Below are positions 52,320 through 60,733 of a stretch of 64,000 nt of DNA, piece after piece; position 1 is the stretch's first letter, and the number at the start of each line of letters is the position of its first letter. Location: contig NZ_WHOA01000127.1 in the NCBI RefSeq assembly GCF_013141715.1, positions 26,796 to 90,795 of the forward strand, given 5' to 3'. The notes beneath the pieces are model-generated. The model saw only the letters and a list, made by a program, of their open reading frames with translations. It searched no databases and was not told the DNA's origin. This DNA is from Paenibacillus phytorum (GTDB lineage: Bacteria; Bacillota; Bacilli; Paenibacillales; NBRC-103111). The translations under genes and the position numbers were made by a program.

Positions 52320-54467
52320 ATGAAAATTCTTGTACTCACCGAAAAACCAAGCGTCGCCAAAGAAATTGCCCGTGTCCTTGGATGCAACCAAAAGCAAAAA
52401 CACCATCATGAAGGTGCCAAATATGTCGTCACTTGGGCACTTGGACATCTCGTTACCCTTGCCGAGCCCGATGATTACGATCCCAAGTACAAAACCTGGA
52501 ACTTGGAAGATCTCCCTATCATTCCTGAGCGCATGAAGCTTAAGGTGATGAAGGAAACATCGCAGCAGTACCGTGCGATCGAACAGCTCAGCCGTCGGGG
52601 TGACCTTGCAGAGCTGGTCATTGCGACGGACGCGGGGCGCGAAGGCGAGCTCGTCGCGCGCTGGATTATGGAGCTGATCCGCTGGAAGAAGCCGTTCAAA
52701 CGGCTTTGGATCTCGTCGCAGACGGATCAGGCGATTCGCGAAGGCTTCGCGCAGCTGAAGCCGGGCACGGACTACAACCGGCTGTATCAAGCAGCCGTTT
52801 GCCGTTCTGAGGCCGATTGGCTGATCGGCCTGAATGTGACCCGCGCGCTGACCAGCAAGTTCGGCGCGTCCTTGTCTGCTGGGCGTGTGCAGACGCCCAC
52901 GCTGGCTATGATGACGGGCCGCGAGGCGGAAATCCGGGATTTCCGGTCCGTCGACTATTGGTTGATCGAAGCCGATCTGGGCTCTTTCCGCGCGGTGTGG
53001 CGAGACCCCAAAACAGGCGATACGCGCATTTTTGACCGCGAGCGCGCAGATGCCTTAAAAGCGAAGCTGCAGGGCCAGAACGGCAAAATCCTGCACGTGC
53101 AAAAAACCGAGAAGCAGATTCCGCATCCGCTTGCTTATGACCTAACCGAATTGCAACGCGATGCTAACCGCAAATTTGGTTTTTCAGCTAAGCAGACGTC
53201 GAATGTGCTGCAAAGATTGTATGAGCAGTACAAGTTGGTCACCTATCCGCGTACCGATTCACGTTACTTGACCTCGGACATGGTGCCGACCCTGCTCGGC
53301 AGGCTCAAGGGCGCAGCCATTGGCCCCTACGCAGCACTAGCGGCTCCTTTTATACGCAAACCGTTAACGATTACGAAACGCATTGTCGACGATACCAAGG
53401 TAAGCGACCACCATGCGATTATTCCAACAGGTGAAGCCATTTCGCTCGCCACCTTAAGCGCTGACGAACGCCGTCTCTATGATCTCATTTTGCGGAGATT
53501 CCTGGCCTTATTCTGCGGTCCTTGCCGGTATGATGAAACCAAGCTGACTGTGGAAATAGCTGGAGAGAAGCTGTTTGCATCGGGTAAAGTGGTTAAACAA
53601 GCCGGTTGGAAAGACGTCTACGGAGCCACTGATTTCACTGATCCTGATCGGGAAGAAACCGAGTCTGATGAAGACTCTGCTCAGTTGCTCCCCCAAGCTG
53701 CCGAAAAAGACGCCGTAACCGTCCGTAACGCCCGTCAATTAAGCCGCCAGACGAAACCGCCTGCTAGGTACAATGAGGCCTCCCTGCTTTCTCAAATGGA
53801 AAAATGGGGCCTCGGTACACCTGCAACACGCGCTGACATTATTGAGAAGCTTGTGTCTTCCGACACCATTGAACGTCAAAGCTCCTCGCTCATTCCGACT
53901 GGCAAAGGGACTCAGCTCATAGAGCTCGCTTCGGAGGAACTGCGTTCTCCTGAGCTTACAGCACGCTGGGAGCTTGAGCTTGAGCGCATTTCCAAAGGCA
54001 AAGGAAGCATGGAGCAATTCCTAAGCGGCATTCGCAAAAAAGCAGCCGAGCTGGTCGATGAGGTCAAGAAAAGCTCTGCAGCCTATAAACCGCATAATTT
54101 AACGGGCAGCAAATGCCCAGATTGCGGGGAGTTTCTTCAAGAGGTAAAGGGGAAACGAGGCCGTTATCTCGTTTGTTCCAGCCGCGAATGTTCCTATAAG
54201 CGCGAAGCTGACGGACAACTGACCAACCACCGCTGCCCGCAGTGTCACAAGAAAATGGAGATCCACACCGGCAAATCCGGCAAGTATTTTCAATGCCGTC
54301 CATGCAACGTCGTGGAGAAAATAGACAATGAATCCACCGGCGGCGGCCGTCGCGCCTCTGCCAAAGTGAACCGTCAGCTGATCGAGAAGTTTTCCGATCA
54401 AACCCAGCTGGGCAGCTCGCTCGCTGACAAATTGATGGCTGCGCTGCAGCAAAAGAAAGACGAATAG
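52320..54467 (+). CDS. topB: DNA topoisomerase III
   Basis: 715 aa; ATG after GAGGTC. Toprim domain (MKILVLTEKPSVAKEIARVL, DAGREGELVARW) and type IA core with the catalytic Tyr in TYPRTDSRYL. Two C-terminal zinc-finger-like repeats follow: CPDC..CSSREC and CPQC..CRPC. It relaxes supercoils and unlinks DNA strands. The stretch 52600-53050 is GC-rich relative to its flanks. Confidence 0.97.
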   Translation: MKILVLTEKPSVAKEIARVLGCNQKQKHHHEGAKYVVTWALGHLVTLAEPDDYDPKYKTWNLEDLPIIPERMKLKVMKETSQQYRAIEQLSRRGDLAELVIATDAGREGELVARWIMELIRWKKPFKRLWISSQTDQAIREGFAQLKPGTDYNRLYQAAVCRSEADWLIGLNVTRALTSKFGASLSAGRVQTPTLAMMTGREAEIRDFRSVDYWLIEADLGSFRAVWRDPKTGDTRIFDRERADALKAKLQGQNGKILHVQKTEKQIPHPLAYDLTELQRDANRKFGFSAKQTSNVLQRLYEQYKLVTYPRTDSRYLTSDMVPTLLGRLKGAAIGPYAALAAPFIRKPLTITKRIVDDTKVSDHHAIIPTGEAISLATLSADERRLYDLILRRFLALFCGPCRYDETKLTVEIAGEKLFASGKVVKQAGWKDVYGATDFTDPDREETESDEDSAQLLPQAAEKDAVTVRNARQLSRQTKPPARYNEASLLSQMEKWGLGTPATRADIIEKLVSSDTIERQSSSLIPTGKGTQLIELASEELRSPELTARWELELERISKGKGSMEQFLSGIRKKAAELVDEVKKSSAAYKPHNLTGSKCPDCGEFLQEVKGKRGRYLVCSSRECSYKREADGQLTNHRCPQCHKKMEIHTGKSGKYFQCRPCNVVEKIDNESTGGGRRASAKVNRQLIEKFSDQTQLGSSLADKLMAALQQKKDE

Positions 54468-54521
54468 CGTACGTGAAAACTAGTGAGGTATCTACCTTGA
54501 AGATAGTTACACGTATCCATG

Positions 54522-54556
54522 AGGACTTCCGCCAATAGGGGGAGGTCCTTTTTATT
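54522..54556 (+). terminator. Terminator of topB
   Basis: AGGACTTCC / GGAGGTCCT stem (one G-U) with a 10-nt loop, then TTTTTATT. Confidence 0.75.
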
Positions 54557-54667
54557 CTGAGTTGTTCTTTACGGAACGACAATATGTATAAATCATATAA
54601 ATGAACACATATTATCTTCATTACGAAAATTTGAAGCGAAAAACATAAATACGGAGGATATCCTTTG

Positions 54668-55651
54668 ATGCTAGAAAAATCTAAAATGAGTGCACCGGAA
54701 CTCGGTGCATTATGGACAACTTACCAAAAAAAAACAATGATTCTTCGCATATTGGAGCACTTTATATCGCAATCGGAAGATCAAAAGGCCAAGGATTTAA
54801 TGTCTGGATTGTGGGAAAAACTTCATCCAAAGGTCATCGAAATAACAACGATGTTAGAAAATGATGGGGCAGCGTCCCCAATCGGGTTTAGTAAGGAAGA
54901 TGTTACTCTGGATGCACCAAAATTGTATGAGAACGGCTTTGATATTATGTTCTGTCGGATACTAAAAGAAATAAGTATGGGTATGTATGTACTCCACATG
55001 ACAATATCGTATCGCGAAGACATCGTAATGCTTTATAAGCAACTTACTGATATAACGCAGTCCTATTATAATCAATTTACACAATACCTTCTCGAAAAAG
55101 ATCTTCTTCCTCGCCCGAATTATACGAACATGCCGAAATCAGTTAGTTATATAACAGATAAAGCATACATGAAAGGAACTAATCTTTTTGGACATAAGAG
55201 ATCAATAAATACTGTAGAGTTCGGGTTGCTGTATCATTCCATTGAAGCAAATATTTCTGGTATGCAATTGTTGAGAGGTTTTGCCCAATGTGCCAAAGAT
55301 GAAGAAGTGAAAAAATATTTTACAAAAGGGCAAGAACTTTCAAAAGAAATTTTAAAAGAAACCACTGAAATCCTTCTTCAGAATAATATTCAACCACCTT
55401 CCACACCGGGAGGTACAGTTACAAATTCGACAAATGCGCCTTTTTCCGAAAAGTTGATGATGTATTGTACATACCTTTTGGGTGGGTTTAGTCTTGGAGC
55501 TCAGGGCTTTAATGCTGCTTTTGTTTTACGTAATGATATGATAGCGAAAACAGGGGTATTCGCTAAAGATGTTTTTGAATATACAATGGAAGGCGCCAAA
55601 CTTATGATGTCCAAAGGATGGTTAGAGGAACCACCGGAAATGGATCTTTGA
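54668..55651 (+). CDS. DUF3231 family protein
   Basis: About 327 aa; ATG 10 nt after GGAGG (TTG one codon earlier is also possible). Two related four-helix domains, a ferritin-like/CotF-like pattern in each half (LGALWTTYQKKTMILRILEH and VEFGLLYHSIEANISGMQLL). Common in sporulating Bacilli, often in several copies and associated with spore coat. Function unknown. Confidence 0.85.
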   Translation: MLEKSKMSAPELGALWTTYQKKTMILRILEHFISQSEDQKAKDLMSGLWEKLHPKVIEITTMLENDGAASPIGFSKEDVTLDAPKLYENGFDIMFCRILKEISMGMYVLHMTISYREDIVMLYKQLTDITQSYYNQFTQYLLEKDLLPRPNYTNMPKSVSYITDKAYMKGTNLFGHKRSINTVEFGLLYHSIEANISGMQLLRGFAQCAKDEEVKKYFTKGQELSKEILKETTEILLQNNIQPPSTPGGTVTNSTNAPFSEKLMMYCTYLLGGFSLGAQGFNAAFVLRNDMIAKTGVFAKDVFEYTMEGAKLMMSKGWLEEPPEMDL

Positions 55652-55708
55652 TTTTATACGAAGCTCGAGAGAAGTTGATAAACCGAGTCTTTATTGCAGG
55701 ACACATAA

Positions 55709-55747
55709 AATACCCCAGTGCGCCATTATTAAAGCTCCTGGGGTATT
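55709..55747. terminator. Bidirectional terminator
   Basis: AATACCCCAG / CTGGGGTATT perfect 10-bp stem, A-run before and T-rich after; shared by the converging DUF3231 and ferritin-like genes. Confidence 0.75.
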
Positions 55748-55783
55748 TATTTTGCAATGAGAGGCATCGAAGGCCACTATCTT

Positions 55784-56260
55784 TTATCTATTGTTTTTCG
55801 CGTAAAGCCAGTTATAGTAACTAGCATGCTTAATCTCATCGGTCATGATTTCAAAGATCATATTGCGGTATACTGGTCGAATGTTCAAATATAAGGTACG
55901 ATACTTTTCAAACGCCTTTAATTCACCGAATAAGGCATTCTCAATACCGCTTAAGTAATCGCTAACATGTTCAATCGGCTCCGTCGCTTCTATTCCGGTA
56001 GGTGATGTACCCGTAAGTTGCGTATAAATATTTCGAAACATTTGATTATGTTTTCTCTCGTCATCTCTAATGCCTGTAATAACTTCCTTTTCTTTCTCCG
56101 TAGGGGCAAGCCTTATCAACTCTTGATAGAAGAGCTCATCATTTCTTTCTCCAGCAATGGATTGAAGAATTAAATTCAGCACCATATCTTCACTACGTGC
56201 GAAATGCCCTAGGTAACCTTGATACGGGACGTAAGTGGGTGCTTGTAAGGTATAATACAT
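55784..56260 (-). CDS. Ferritin-like domain protein (YhjR-like)
   Basis: 158 aa. Four-helix bundle with paired E..ExxH diiron motifs: GERNDELFY, DDERKHNQMF, FGELKAFEKYR and TDEIKHASYY. An N-terminal Tyr/Pro-rich tag (YYTLQAPTYVPYQGYLG) is typical of sporulation-linked members. Probably binds iron or manganese in the forming spore. Confidence 0.82.
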   Translation of the reverse strand: MYYTLQAPTYVPYQGYLGHFARSEDMVLNLILQSIAGERNDELFYQELIRLAPTEKEKEVITGIRDDERKHNQMFRNIYTQLTGTSPTGIEATEPIEHVSDYLSGIENALFGELKAFEKYRTLYLNIRPVYRNMIFEIMTDEIKHASYYNWLYAKNNR

Positions 56261-56437
56261 GTTTTAACACTTCTCCTTTATGGCGTAATCTACACATTAG
56301 AATATTCACCCACCACCATTTCGTTCAAAAATAATTAAGGTTAAATGGAAATAATAAATACCTCTTAATATAATTTAGGACAAGGTTATAAATAGTGTTA
56401 TAGTTATTGCATACCGTAAAGCAAAGGAGCTATCATA

Positions 56438-57235
56438 GTGCTTCAATATTTAGGTTTCATAGGTTCATTTCCGATTCGTTCTTACAGCATTTTGTTTGTT
56501 CTTGCCATTATATTGGGCTATGGGGTAACTCTTACTTTAGCTAAATTGCAAAAGAAGCATGAGCTCGCAAATCATCTTTCAAATTTATTAATCCCTATGA
56601 TGATCGGTGCCATTGTTGGTTCAAGATTTTGGCAAGTTTTCTTGTTTGATTGGGGTTATTATTCCCAGCATCCTGAAGAGATTATTGCCATTTGGCATGG
56701 CGGCCTTTCTATTCAAGGGGGAATTATCGGAGCCGTGTTGGTGGGGATTTGGTATGTTCGAAAACATAAATTATCTTTTTGGGAATTAGCTGACTTGTGT
56801 GCTCCCGGATTAATATTAGGGCAAAGTATTGGACGAGATGCAAATCTGATGAATGGCGATGCCTTCGGAGATCCTACGGGTGGAAACTGGGGGATTCTTT
56901 ATCCTGAAGGCACTATTGCAAGAGATACATACGGGGATAAGCCTCTTTACCCTGCAGAAGTATGGGAAGGGCAAATGGACATTATTATTTTTGCCCTTGT
57001 CATGATTCTTCTTCAGCGAAAAATGAAACGGGGATACTTATTTTTAATCACCAACGCAGTCTATAACGCCGGTCGATTTATGCTAGAGATGCTTAGAGGA
57101 GATACCCCAAAATATTTATTTCAATGGACAACCGCACAATGGACTGCTGTAGGTGTTATTTTATTAGGTATCGTTGCTGGCATATATCTTCACTTCAATG
57201 GAAAAAAGCGCTCTGAAGCTGATTTAACAAACTAA
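56438..57235 (+). CDS. lgt: Prolipoprotein diacylglyceryl transferase (paralogue type)
   Basis: 265 aa, GTG 8 nt after AAAGGAG. Seven helices. The Lgt signature appears as GQSIGRDANLMNGDAFG, keeping the catalytic Arg and both Asn; WHGGLSIQGG matches the family. The usual HPTQLYE is YPAEVWEG, as in accessory Lgt copies. It transfers diacylglyceryl to the lipobox Cys, needed by lipoproteins such as GerAC and the sugar binders here. A standard lgt is probably elsewhere. Confidence 0.85.
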   Translation: MLQYLGFIGSFPIRSYSILFVLAIILGYGVTLTLAKLQKKHELANHLSNLLIPMMIGAIVGSRFWQVFLFDWGYYSQHPEEIIAIWHGGLSIQGGIIGAVLVGIWYVRKHKLSFWELADLCAPGLILGQSIGRDANLMNGDAFGDPTGGNWGILYPEGTIARDTYGDKPLYPAEVWEGQMDIIIFALVMILLQRKMKRGYLFLITNAVYNAGRFMLEMLRGDTPKYLFQWTTAQWTAVGVILLGIVAGIYLHFNGKKRSEADLTN

Positions 57236-57287
57236 TATTTTAAATAACGAGACTCATGTATGTTGATGGGACTCGTTTTTTTGCTTT

Positions 57288-57659
57288 TTAAAACAACAAT
57301 AAGACCAAAACTAAAATCAAAACAAACAAATCAATTAAAGCTAAACTACAAAAAACAGTCCATATCACCAGAGAAGGTGATCTGAAGGTCTGATTATTTA
57401 TTCCTTCCCTTTTTGCAAAGAAATCTCTGGTTGCCAAGACGAAGATCAATCCACCGAAGATTACAGCGCTAACCCCTACAAACATGGCGATAAGATGTCC
57501 CACATGATCATAAGGTGTAGAACGAAAAACGACGCCAGCTGATAAAAAACCAAGTCCAACAATTGTTATCCCTGTTCTAACCCACGCAAGAAATGTTCTT
57601 TCATTAGCTAAGTGCTGTTGTATATAGGTTGACTCATTCGATTGATTGTTAGTATTCAT
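57288..57659 (-). CDS. DUF202 (YidH-like) membrane protein
   Basis: 123 aa. DUF202 signature YIQQHLANERTFLAWVRTGI and three helices (FLSAGVVFRS, AVIFGGLIFVLA and a C-terminal Leu/Val-rich segment). Small inner-membrane protein of unknown function; ribosome site weak. Confidence 0.88.
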   Translation of the reverse strand: MNTNNQSNESTYIQQHLANERTFLAWVRTGITIVGLGFLSAGVVFRSTPYDHVGHLIAMFVGVSAVIFGGLIFVLATRDFFAKREGINNQTFRSPSLVIWTVFCSLALIDLFVLILVLVLLLF

Positions 57660-57705
57660 AATTGCTGCCTGCTAAAATGATTTGACATAATTATTACATA
57701 ACAAA

Positions 57706-57873
57706 CTATACACATTTATCTACACAATTAAGCAGTCTCTTCTCGACATTCTCAGCAATACTTTTTAGTTCTTCCCCTCCCACCATCCCGATCAATGCCG
57801 TTGGTTTAGGAAGACCAATTTTCGTTTTCCCATCATCTTCATATACCGCGATTTTACACGTGTAGTTGAACAT
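57706..57873 (-). pseudogene. DUF302 gene with an internal deletion
   Basis: A 55-codon frame with AAAGGGG 7 nt before its ATG. It opens MFNYT, like full DUF302 proteins, then jumps to the C-terminal block CKIAVYEDDGKTKIGLPKP and TALIGM. The ~65-70 residues between are missing in frame. DUF302 genes are frequent beside persulfide-response genes, so this is a decayed member of the sulfur regulon, or a miniature that still folds. Confidence 0.65.
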
Positions 57874-57931
57874 TCGTTTACCCCTTTCATAAACTAAAAT
57901 ATATTTAATTTTATCTGACTTTATATTATAT

Positions 57932-58114
57932 ATGTCACTCTTTAATAACTTGACTCAAGAGAAATGCCCCGTCTGCAAGGAGAAACTAACTACATATAAA
58001 TCAGATATACTGCTATCTCATGTTATTAAATCTTGTCCACAGGATCATTATGAAAAGGAATTCATACCCTCGCTTGAGGGTTATGTAGAACATTACAAAG
58101 TAGCAACAAAATAA
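57932..58114 (+). CDS. Small Cys-containing protein
   Basis: 60 aa. N-terminal CPVCKEKLTTYKS with further His and Cys (HVIKSCPQDH) could form a C2HC zinc site. There is no Shine-Dalgarno; an AT-rich TATATTATAT run touches the ATG, so a leaderless start is possible. Family not recognised. It ends before a strong shared terminator. Confidence 0.6.
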   Translation: MSLFNNLTQEKCPVCKEKLTTYKSDILLSHVIKSCPQDHYEKEFIPSLEGYVEHYKVATK

Positions 58115-58146
58115 GTATGTGTAAATCAATCAAACTTATGTAAAAC

Positions 58147-58182
58147 AAAAAATCATTAACCCACGGGGGCTAATGATTTTTT
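58147..58182. terminator. Bidirectional terminator at the sulfur regulon end
   Basis: AAAAAATCATTA / TAATGATTTTTT, 12 bp perfect with a 12-nt loop; closes both the small plus-strand gene and the minus-strand rhodanese unit. Confidence 0.85.
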
Positions 58183-58184
58183 GT

Positions 58185-58571
58185 TTATTTGGTTAACTTC
58201 CCTTTCCAGGACATAATTCCGCCTTGTAAATGAGATAATTCGTTAAAACCGTTCTTTTTTAGAATTCTTGCTGCTTGTTTGCTCCTCATTCCACTCCGAC
58301 AATATAGATATACTCGATCATTTTTTTGAATTTCGCCAACTCTTTGTTTCATTTGAGATAACGGTATATTGATCGCACCTGGGATGTAGCCCTGCTTTAC
58401 TTCGCCGGGTTCACGTACATCAATCAGAACATAGTTACGCTTTCCCTTCAATTCTTCCTGAAATTGATCCGGCGATAGATTGTTTAGACCTTTTAAGCTT
58501 GCAAACCTAGAATAAATAAACCAGACTAAAAACGCTAACGCCACTATATTAAAAATAGATGTATAATCCAT
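58185..58571 (-). CDS. Membrane-anchored rhodanese
   Basis: 128 aa, ATG after GAGGTTAG. An N-terminal helix (SIFNIVALAFLVWFIYSRF) followed by a single rhodanese domain with active loop YLYCRSGMRSKQAA. Moves sulfane sulfur at the inner face of the membrane. Follows the cstR gene by 24 nt. Confidence 0.92.
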   Translation of the reverse strand: MDYTSIFNIVALAFLVWFIYSRFASLKGLNNLSPDQFQEELKGKRNYVLIDVREPGEVKQGYIPGAINIPLSQMKQRVGEIQKNDRVYLYCRSGMRSKQAARILKKNGFNELSHLQGGIMSWKGKLTK

Positions 58572-58595
58572 ACGCTAACCTCTTTCCTAATCCTC

Positions 58596-58856
58596 TTAGC
58601 GGCTTTTAACTAGCAATTCAAATGCCTGTTTGACCATTTTGCTCGAATCTCTCCCAGCTTCCTTTTCCTCCAGAATACACTGTTCCAAATTGACCGCAAC
58701 AATGTAGGCAATCGCTTTATCCGCGGCGCTTCTGACAGCAGAAATTTGGCTGACAACATCCTTGCAATCCTGTTCTTCCTCCATCATTTTTAAGACACCG
58801 CGGATTTGGCCTTCCACACGCTTTAATCTCTTTTTTACATCATCATCGTATTTCAT
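58596..58856 (-). CDS. cstR: CsoR-family persulfide-sensing repressor (CstR type)
   Basis: 86 aa from the ATG after AAGGATGG. All-helical CsoR fold (KKRLKRVEGQIRGVLKMMEE). Cys31 and Cys60 occur at the positions of S. aureus CstR. The copper-binding His of CsoR is replaced: VNLEQC has Asn where copper sensors have His. So it should sense persulfides, not copper, through a disulfide or polysulfide bridge. An operator lies just upstream and three more in the cluster. Confidence 0.9.
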   Translation of the reverse strand: MKYDDDVKKRLKRVEGQIRGVLKMMEEEQDCKDVVSQISAVRSAADKAIAYIVAVNLEQCILEEKEAGRDSSKMVKQAFELLVKSR

Positions 58857-58875
58857 ATTCTGCCATCCTTTCATT

Positions 58876-58891
58876 ATACCTGTATAGGTAT
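58876..58891. promoter_or_regulatory. CstR-type operator 1 (own gene)
   Basis: ATACCTGTATAGGTAT, 6-bp inverted arms around GTAT, 20 nt upstream of the cstR ATG. Autoregulation inferred. Confidence 0.7.
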
Positions 58892-58944
58892 ATTATTGCT
58901 GATGTGACCAACGAAAACAATAAGAAGGCTGGAGAACTGAAAAG

Positions 58945-59427
58945 TTAAATAAATAGATTTACTTTAGCATCAGCGGCATCACCCAAATATGCGGCAACAC
59001 CCGCATATTCAATGCCATCCAGCAGCTCTTCCTGCTGTAAACCGAGCAAGTCCATTGTCATCGTACAAGCAACCAGTTTAACACCTTGTTCTTGAGCTAA
59101 TTCAATTAATTGCGGCAGTGATAAAGCATTATGCTTTTTCATCACATGTTTAATCATTTTTGGACCCATGCCACCGAAATTCATTTTGGAAATTCCAAGC
59201 TTTTCAGCTCCGCGTGGCATCATCTTTCCAAACATTTTCTCCAGGAATCCCTTTTTCACCGCGATTTTTTGATCTTTACGAAGCACGTTCAGTCCCCAAA
59301 AGGTAAAGAAAATCGTGACTTCGTGATCATAAGCGGCAGCGCCATTAGCGATAATAAATGCGGCAATCGCTTTATCTAGCTCTCCGCTGAAAAGGACAAT
59401 TGTAGTTTTCTCTTTGTTGTCTCCCAT
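58945..59427 (-). CDS. yrkE: DsrE/F-like sulfur carrier (YrkE type)
   Basis: 160 aa from the ATG after GGAAGTGGGAG. DsrE2 fold with KTTIVLFSGELDKAIAAFII, a middle Met/Gly/Lys-rich insert (MFGKMMPRGAEKLG) and the active Cys in KLVACTMTMD. Likely accepts persulfide sulfur from TusA or rhodanese. Confidence 0.9.
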   Translation of the reverse strand: MGDNKEKTTIVLFSGELDKAIAAFIIANGAAAYDHEVTIFFTFWGLNVLRKDQKIAVKKGFLEKMFGKMMPRGAEKLGISKMNFGGMGPKMIKHVMKKHNALSLPQLIELAQEQGVKLVACTMTMDLLGLQQEELLDGIEYAGVAAYLGDAADAKVNLFI

Positions 59428-59452
59428 GCTCCCACTTCCTTTTATTATACTT

Positions 59453-59468
59453 GTACATGTATGGGTAT
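59453..59468. promoter_or_regulatory. CstR-type operator 2
   Basis: GTACATGTATGGGTAT, 13 of 16 positions matching operator 4; the right half is intact. It lies about 26 nt upstream of the DsrE-like start. Confidence 0.6.
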
Positions 59469-59526
59469 ATAAAGATTCAAAAAATGGCAACCATTTTTTA
59501 GTTAACTTACATCTTAGTTAGATAAG

Positions 59527-59754
59527 TCATGATCCTTTTCTTACCGTGAATGTGAAAACCCCATTTTCTTCTTTTGCATTAATGAGTTCGTGTTTCGTTT
59601 GACTAACCCATGCCTGGAAATCTTTCATCGACCCTTTATCCGTCGTTTGCAATTCCATGATTTGTCCTGACTCCAAAGAATCGATCCCCTTTTTTGCTTT
59701 AACAATCGGCAGTGGACATGCCAATCCTTTAGCGTCAACAATCAAATTTACCAT
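59527..59754 (-). CDS. yrkI: TusA-family sulfur carrier (YrkI type)
   Basis: 75 aa, ATG after AAGGAGG. Carries the TusA motif GLACPLPIVKAKKGID with the CPxP active Cys. A single-domain sulfur relay protein. Confidence 0.92.
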   Translation of the reverse strand: MVNLIVDAKGLACPLPIVKAKKGIDSLESGQIMELQTTDKGSMKDFQAWVSQTKHELINAKEENGVFTFTVRKGS

Positions 59755-59784
59755 ACTAACTCCTCCTTATGTTTTGAAATTCAG

Positions 59785-60357
59785 CTAATCCTTTTCTACA
59801 TCATTACCCCATTGCGACATACCGGGAGTTACATTTTTAATACGTTTAAACCCTCGCTCTGTTAGCATTTGGCATGCCATGTCACTCCTGTTTCCAGTAC
59901 GGCATACAACGTAATACTCATTATTTGGATCAAGTTGCGTCATCTTTTCTTCGAGTTCCCCTAAAGGGAGTGATATTGCCCCTGGAATACGTCCGAAAGC
60001 ATATTCTACCGGTTCCCTTACATCAAGGATATTGAGTATCTCTCCCGAATCTACTCTAGCCTGTAATTCATCATTGGTTGCGATATGAGGAAATTTCATC
60101 TCTGTTTTGGTTCCGGACGCTTCAGCTTTGCGAATGAAATGACGATAAATGCCGTTTTCCTCCTTTAACCCAACGTATTGGTGTCCTGTGCGGCTTGCCC
60201 AGCCCTTTAGGTCTGCCATCGAGCCTTTATCCGTCGCACGAACTTCCAATACTTCGCCAGGATTCATCTCATCTATTGCCTTTTTGGTACGAACCACTGG
60301 AAGTGGACAAGCAAGTCCTTCACACTCCAGCGTGCGATCTACATGTAATGCTGTCAT
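59785..60357 (-). CDS. yrkF: TusA-rhodanese fusion (YrkF/CstA-like)
   Basis: 190 aa, ATG after GGAGG. N-terminal TusA domain (GLACPLPVVRTKKAID) and C-terminal rhodanese (EYYVVCRTGNRSDMA). It can pass sulfur between two Cys residues in one chain. S. aureus CstA combines similar domains. Confidence 0.93.
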   Translation of the reverse strand: MTALHVDRTLECEGLACPLPVVRTKKAIDEMNPGEVLEVRATDKGSMADLKGWASRTGHQYVGLKEENGIYRHFIRKAEASGTKTEMKFPHIATNDELQARVDSGEILNILDVREPVEYAFGRIPGAISLPLGELEEKMTQLDPNNEYYVVCRTGNRSDMACQMLTERGFKRIKNVTPGMSQWGNDVEKD

Positions 60358-60394
60358 AGGTTATAGACCTCCATTATTCTTATTTGAATTTGGT

Positions 60395-60715
60395 TTATTT
60401 TCCGTATTCCACTTCGCCAGACCATTGGGACATGCCACCAGACATATTTACAACGTGATATCCCATAGAAGATAAATAATCACAAGCCATTCCGCTTCGA
60501 TTACCGCTGCGGCACACAATGATCGTTTCTTGTTTTGACTCTATTTCATTAAGCGCCCGAGCGATCTGGCTGAGTGGAATATGTTTGGCGCCGTATATAT
60601 GTCCGGATTCCCATTCGTCGTGTTCCCGTACATCAAGGATGGTTACATTCTCTTTCTGTTTGATTCGCTCTAGAGCTTCATGTGGCAGCAGTTCTTTATA
60701 GGTTTTATTAGACAC
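60395..60715 (-). CDS. Single-domain rhodanese
   Basis: 106 aa, GTG start after GGAGG. Active loop IIVCRSGNRSGMACDYL. A cytoplasmic thiosulfate/persulfide sulfurtransferase. Confidence 0.92.
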   Translation of the reverse strand: MSNKTYKELLPHEALERIKQKENVTILDVREHDEWESGHIYGAKHIPLSQIARALNEIESKQETIIVCRSGNRSGMACDYLSSMGYHVVNMSGGMSQWSGEVEYGK

Positions 60716-60733
60716 TTGGTTTCCTCCAAATAT

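Noticed and set aside
54064..54621. Minus-strand frame of 185 codons over the 3' end of topB
   Set aside because: It is opposite the zinc-finger region of a confident gene and has no family pattern.
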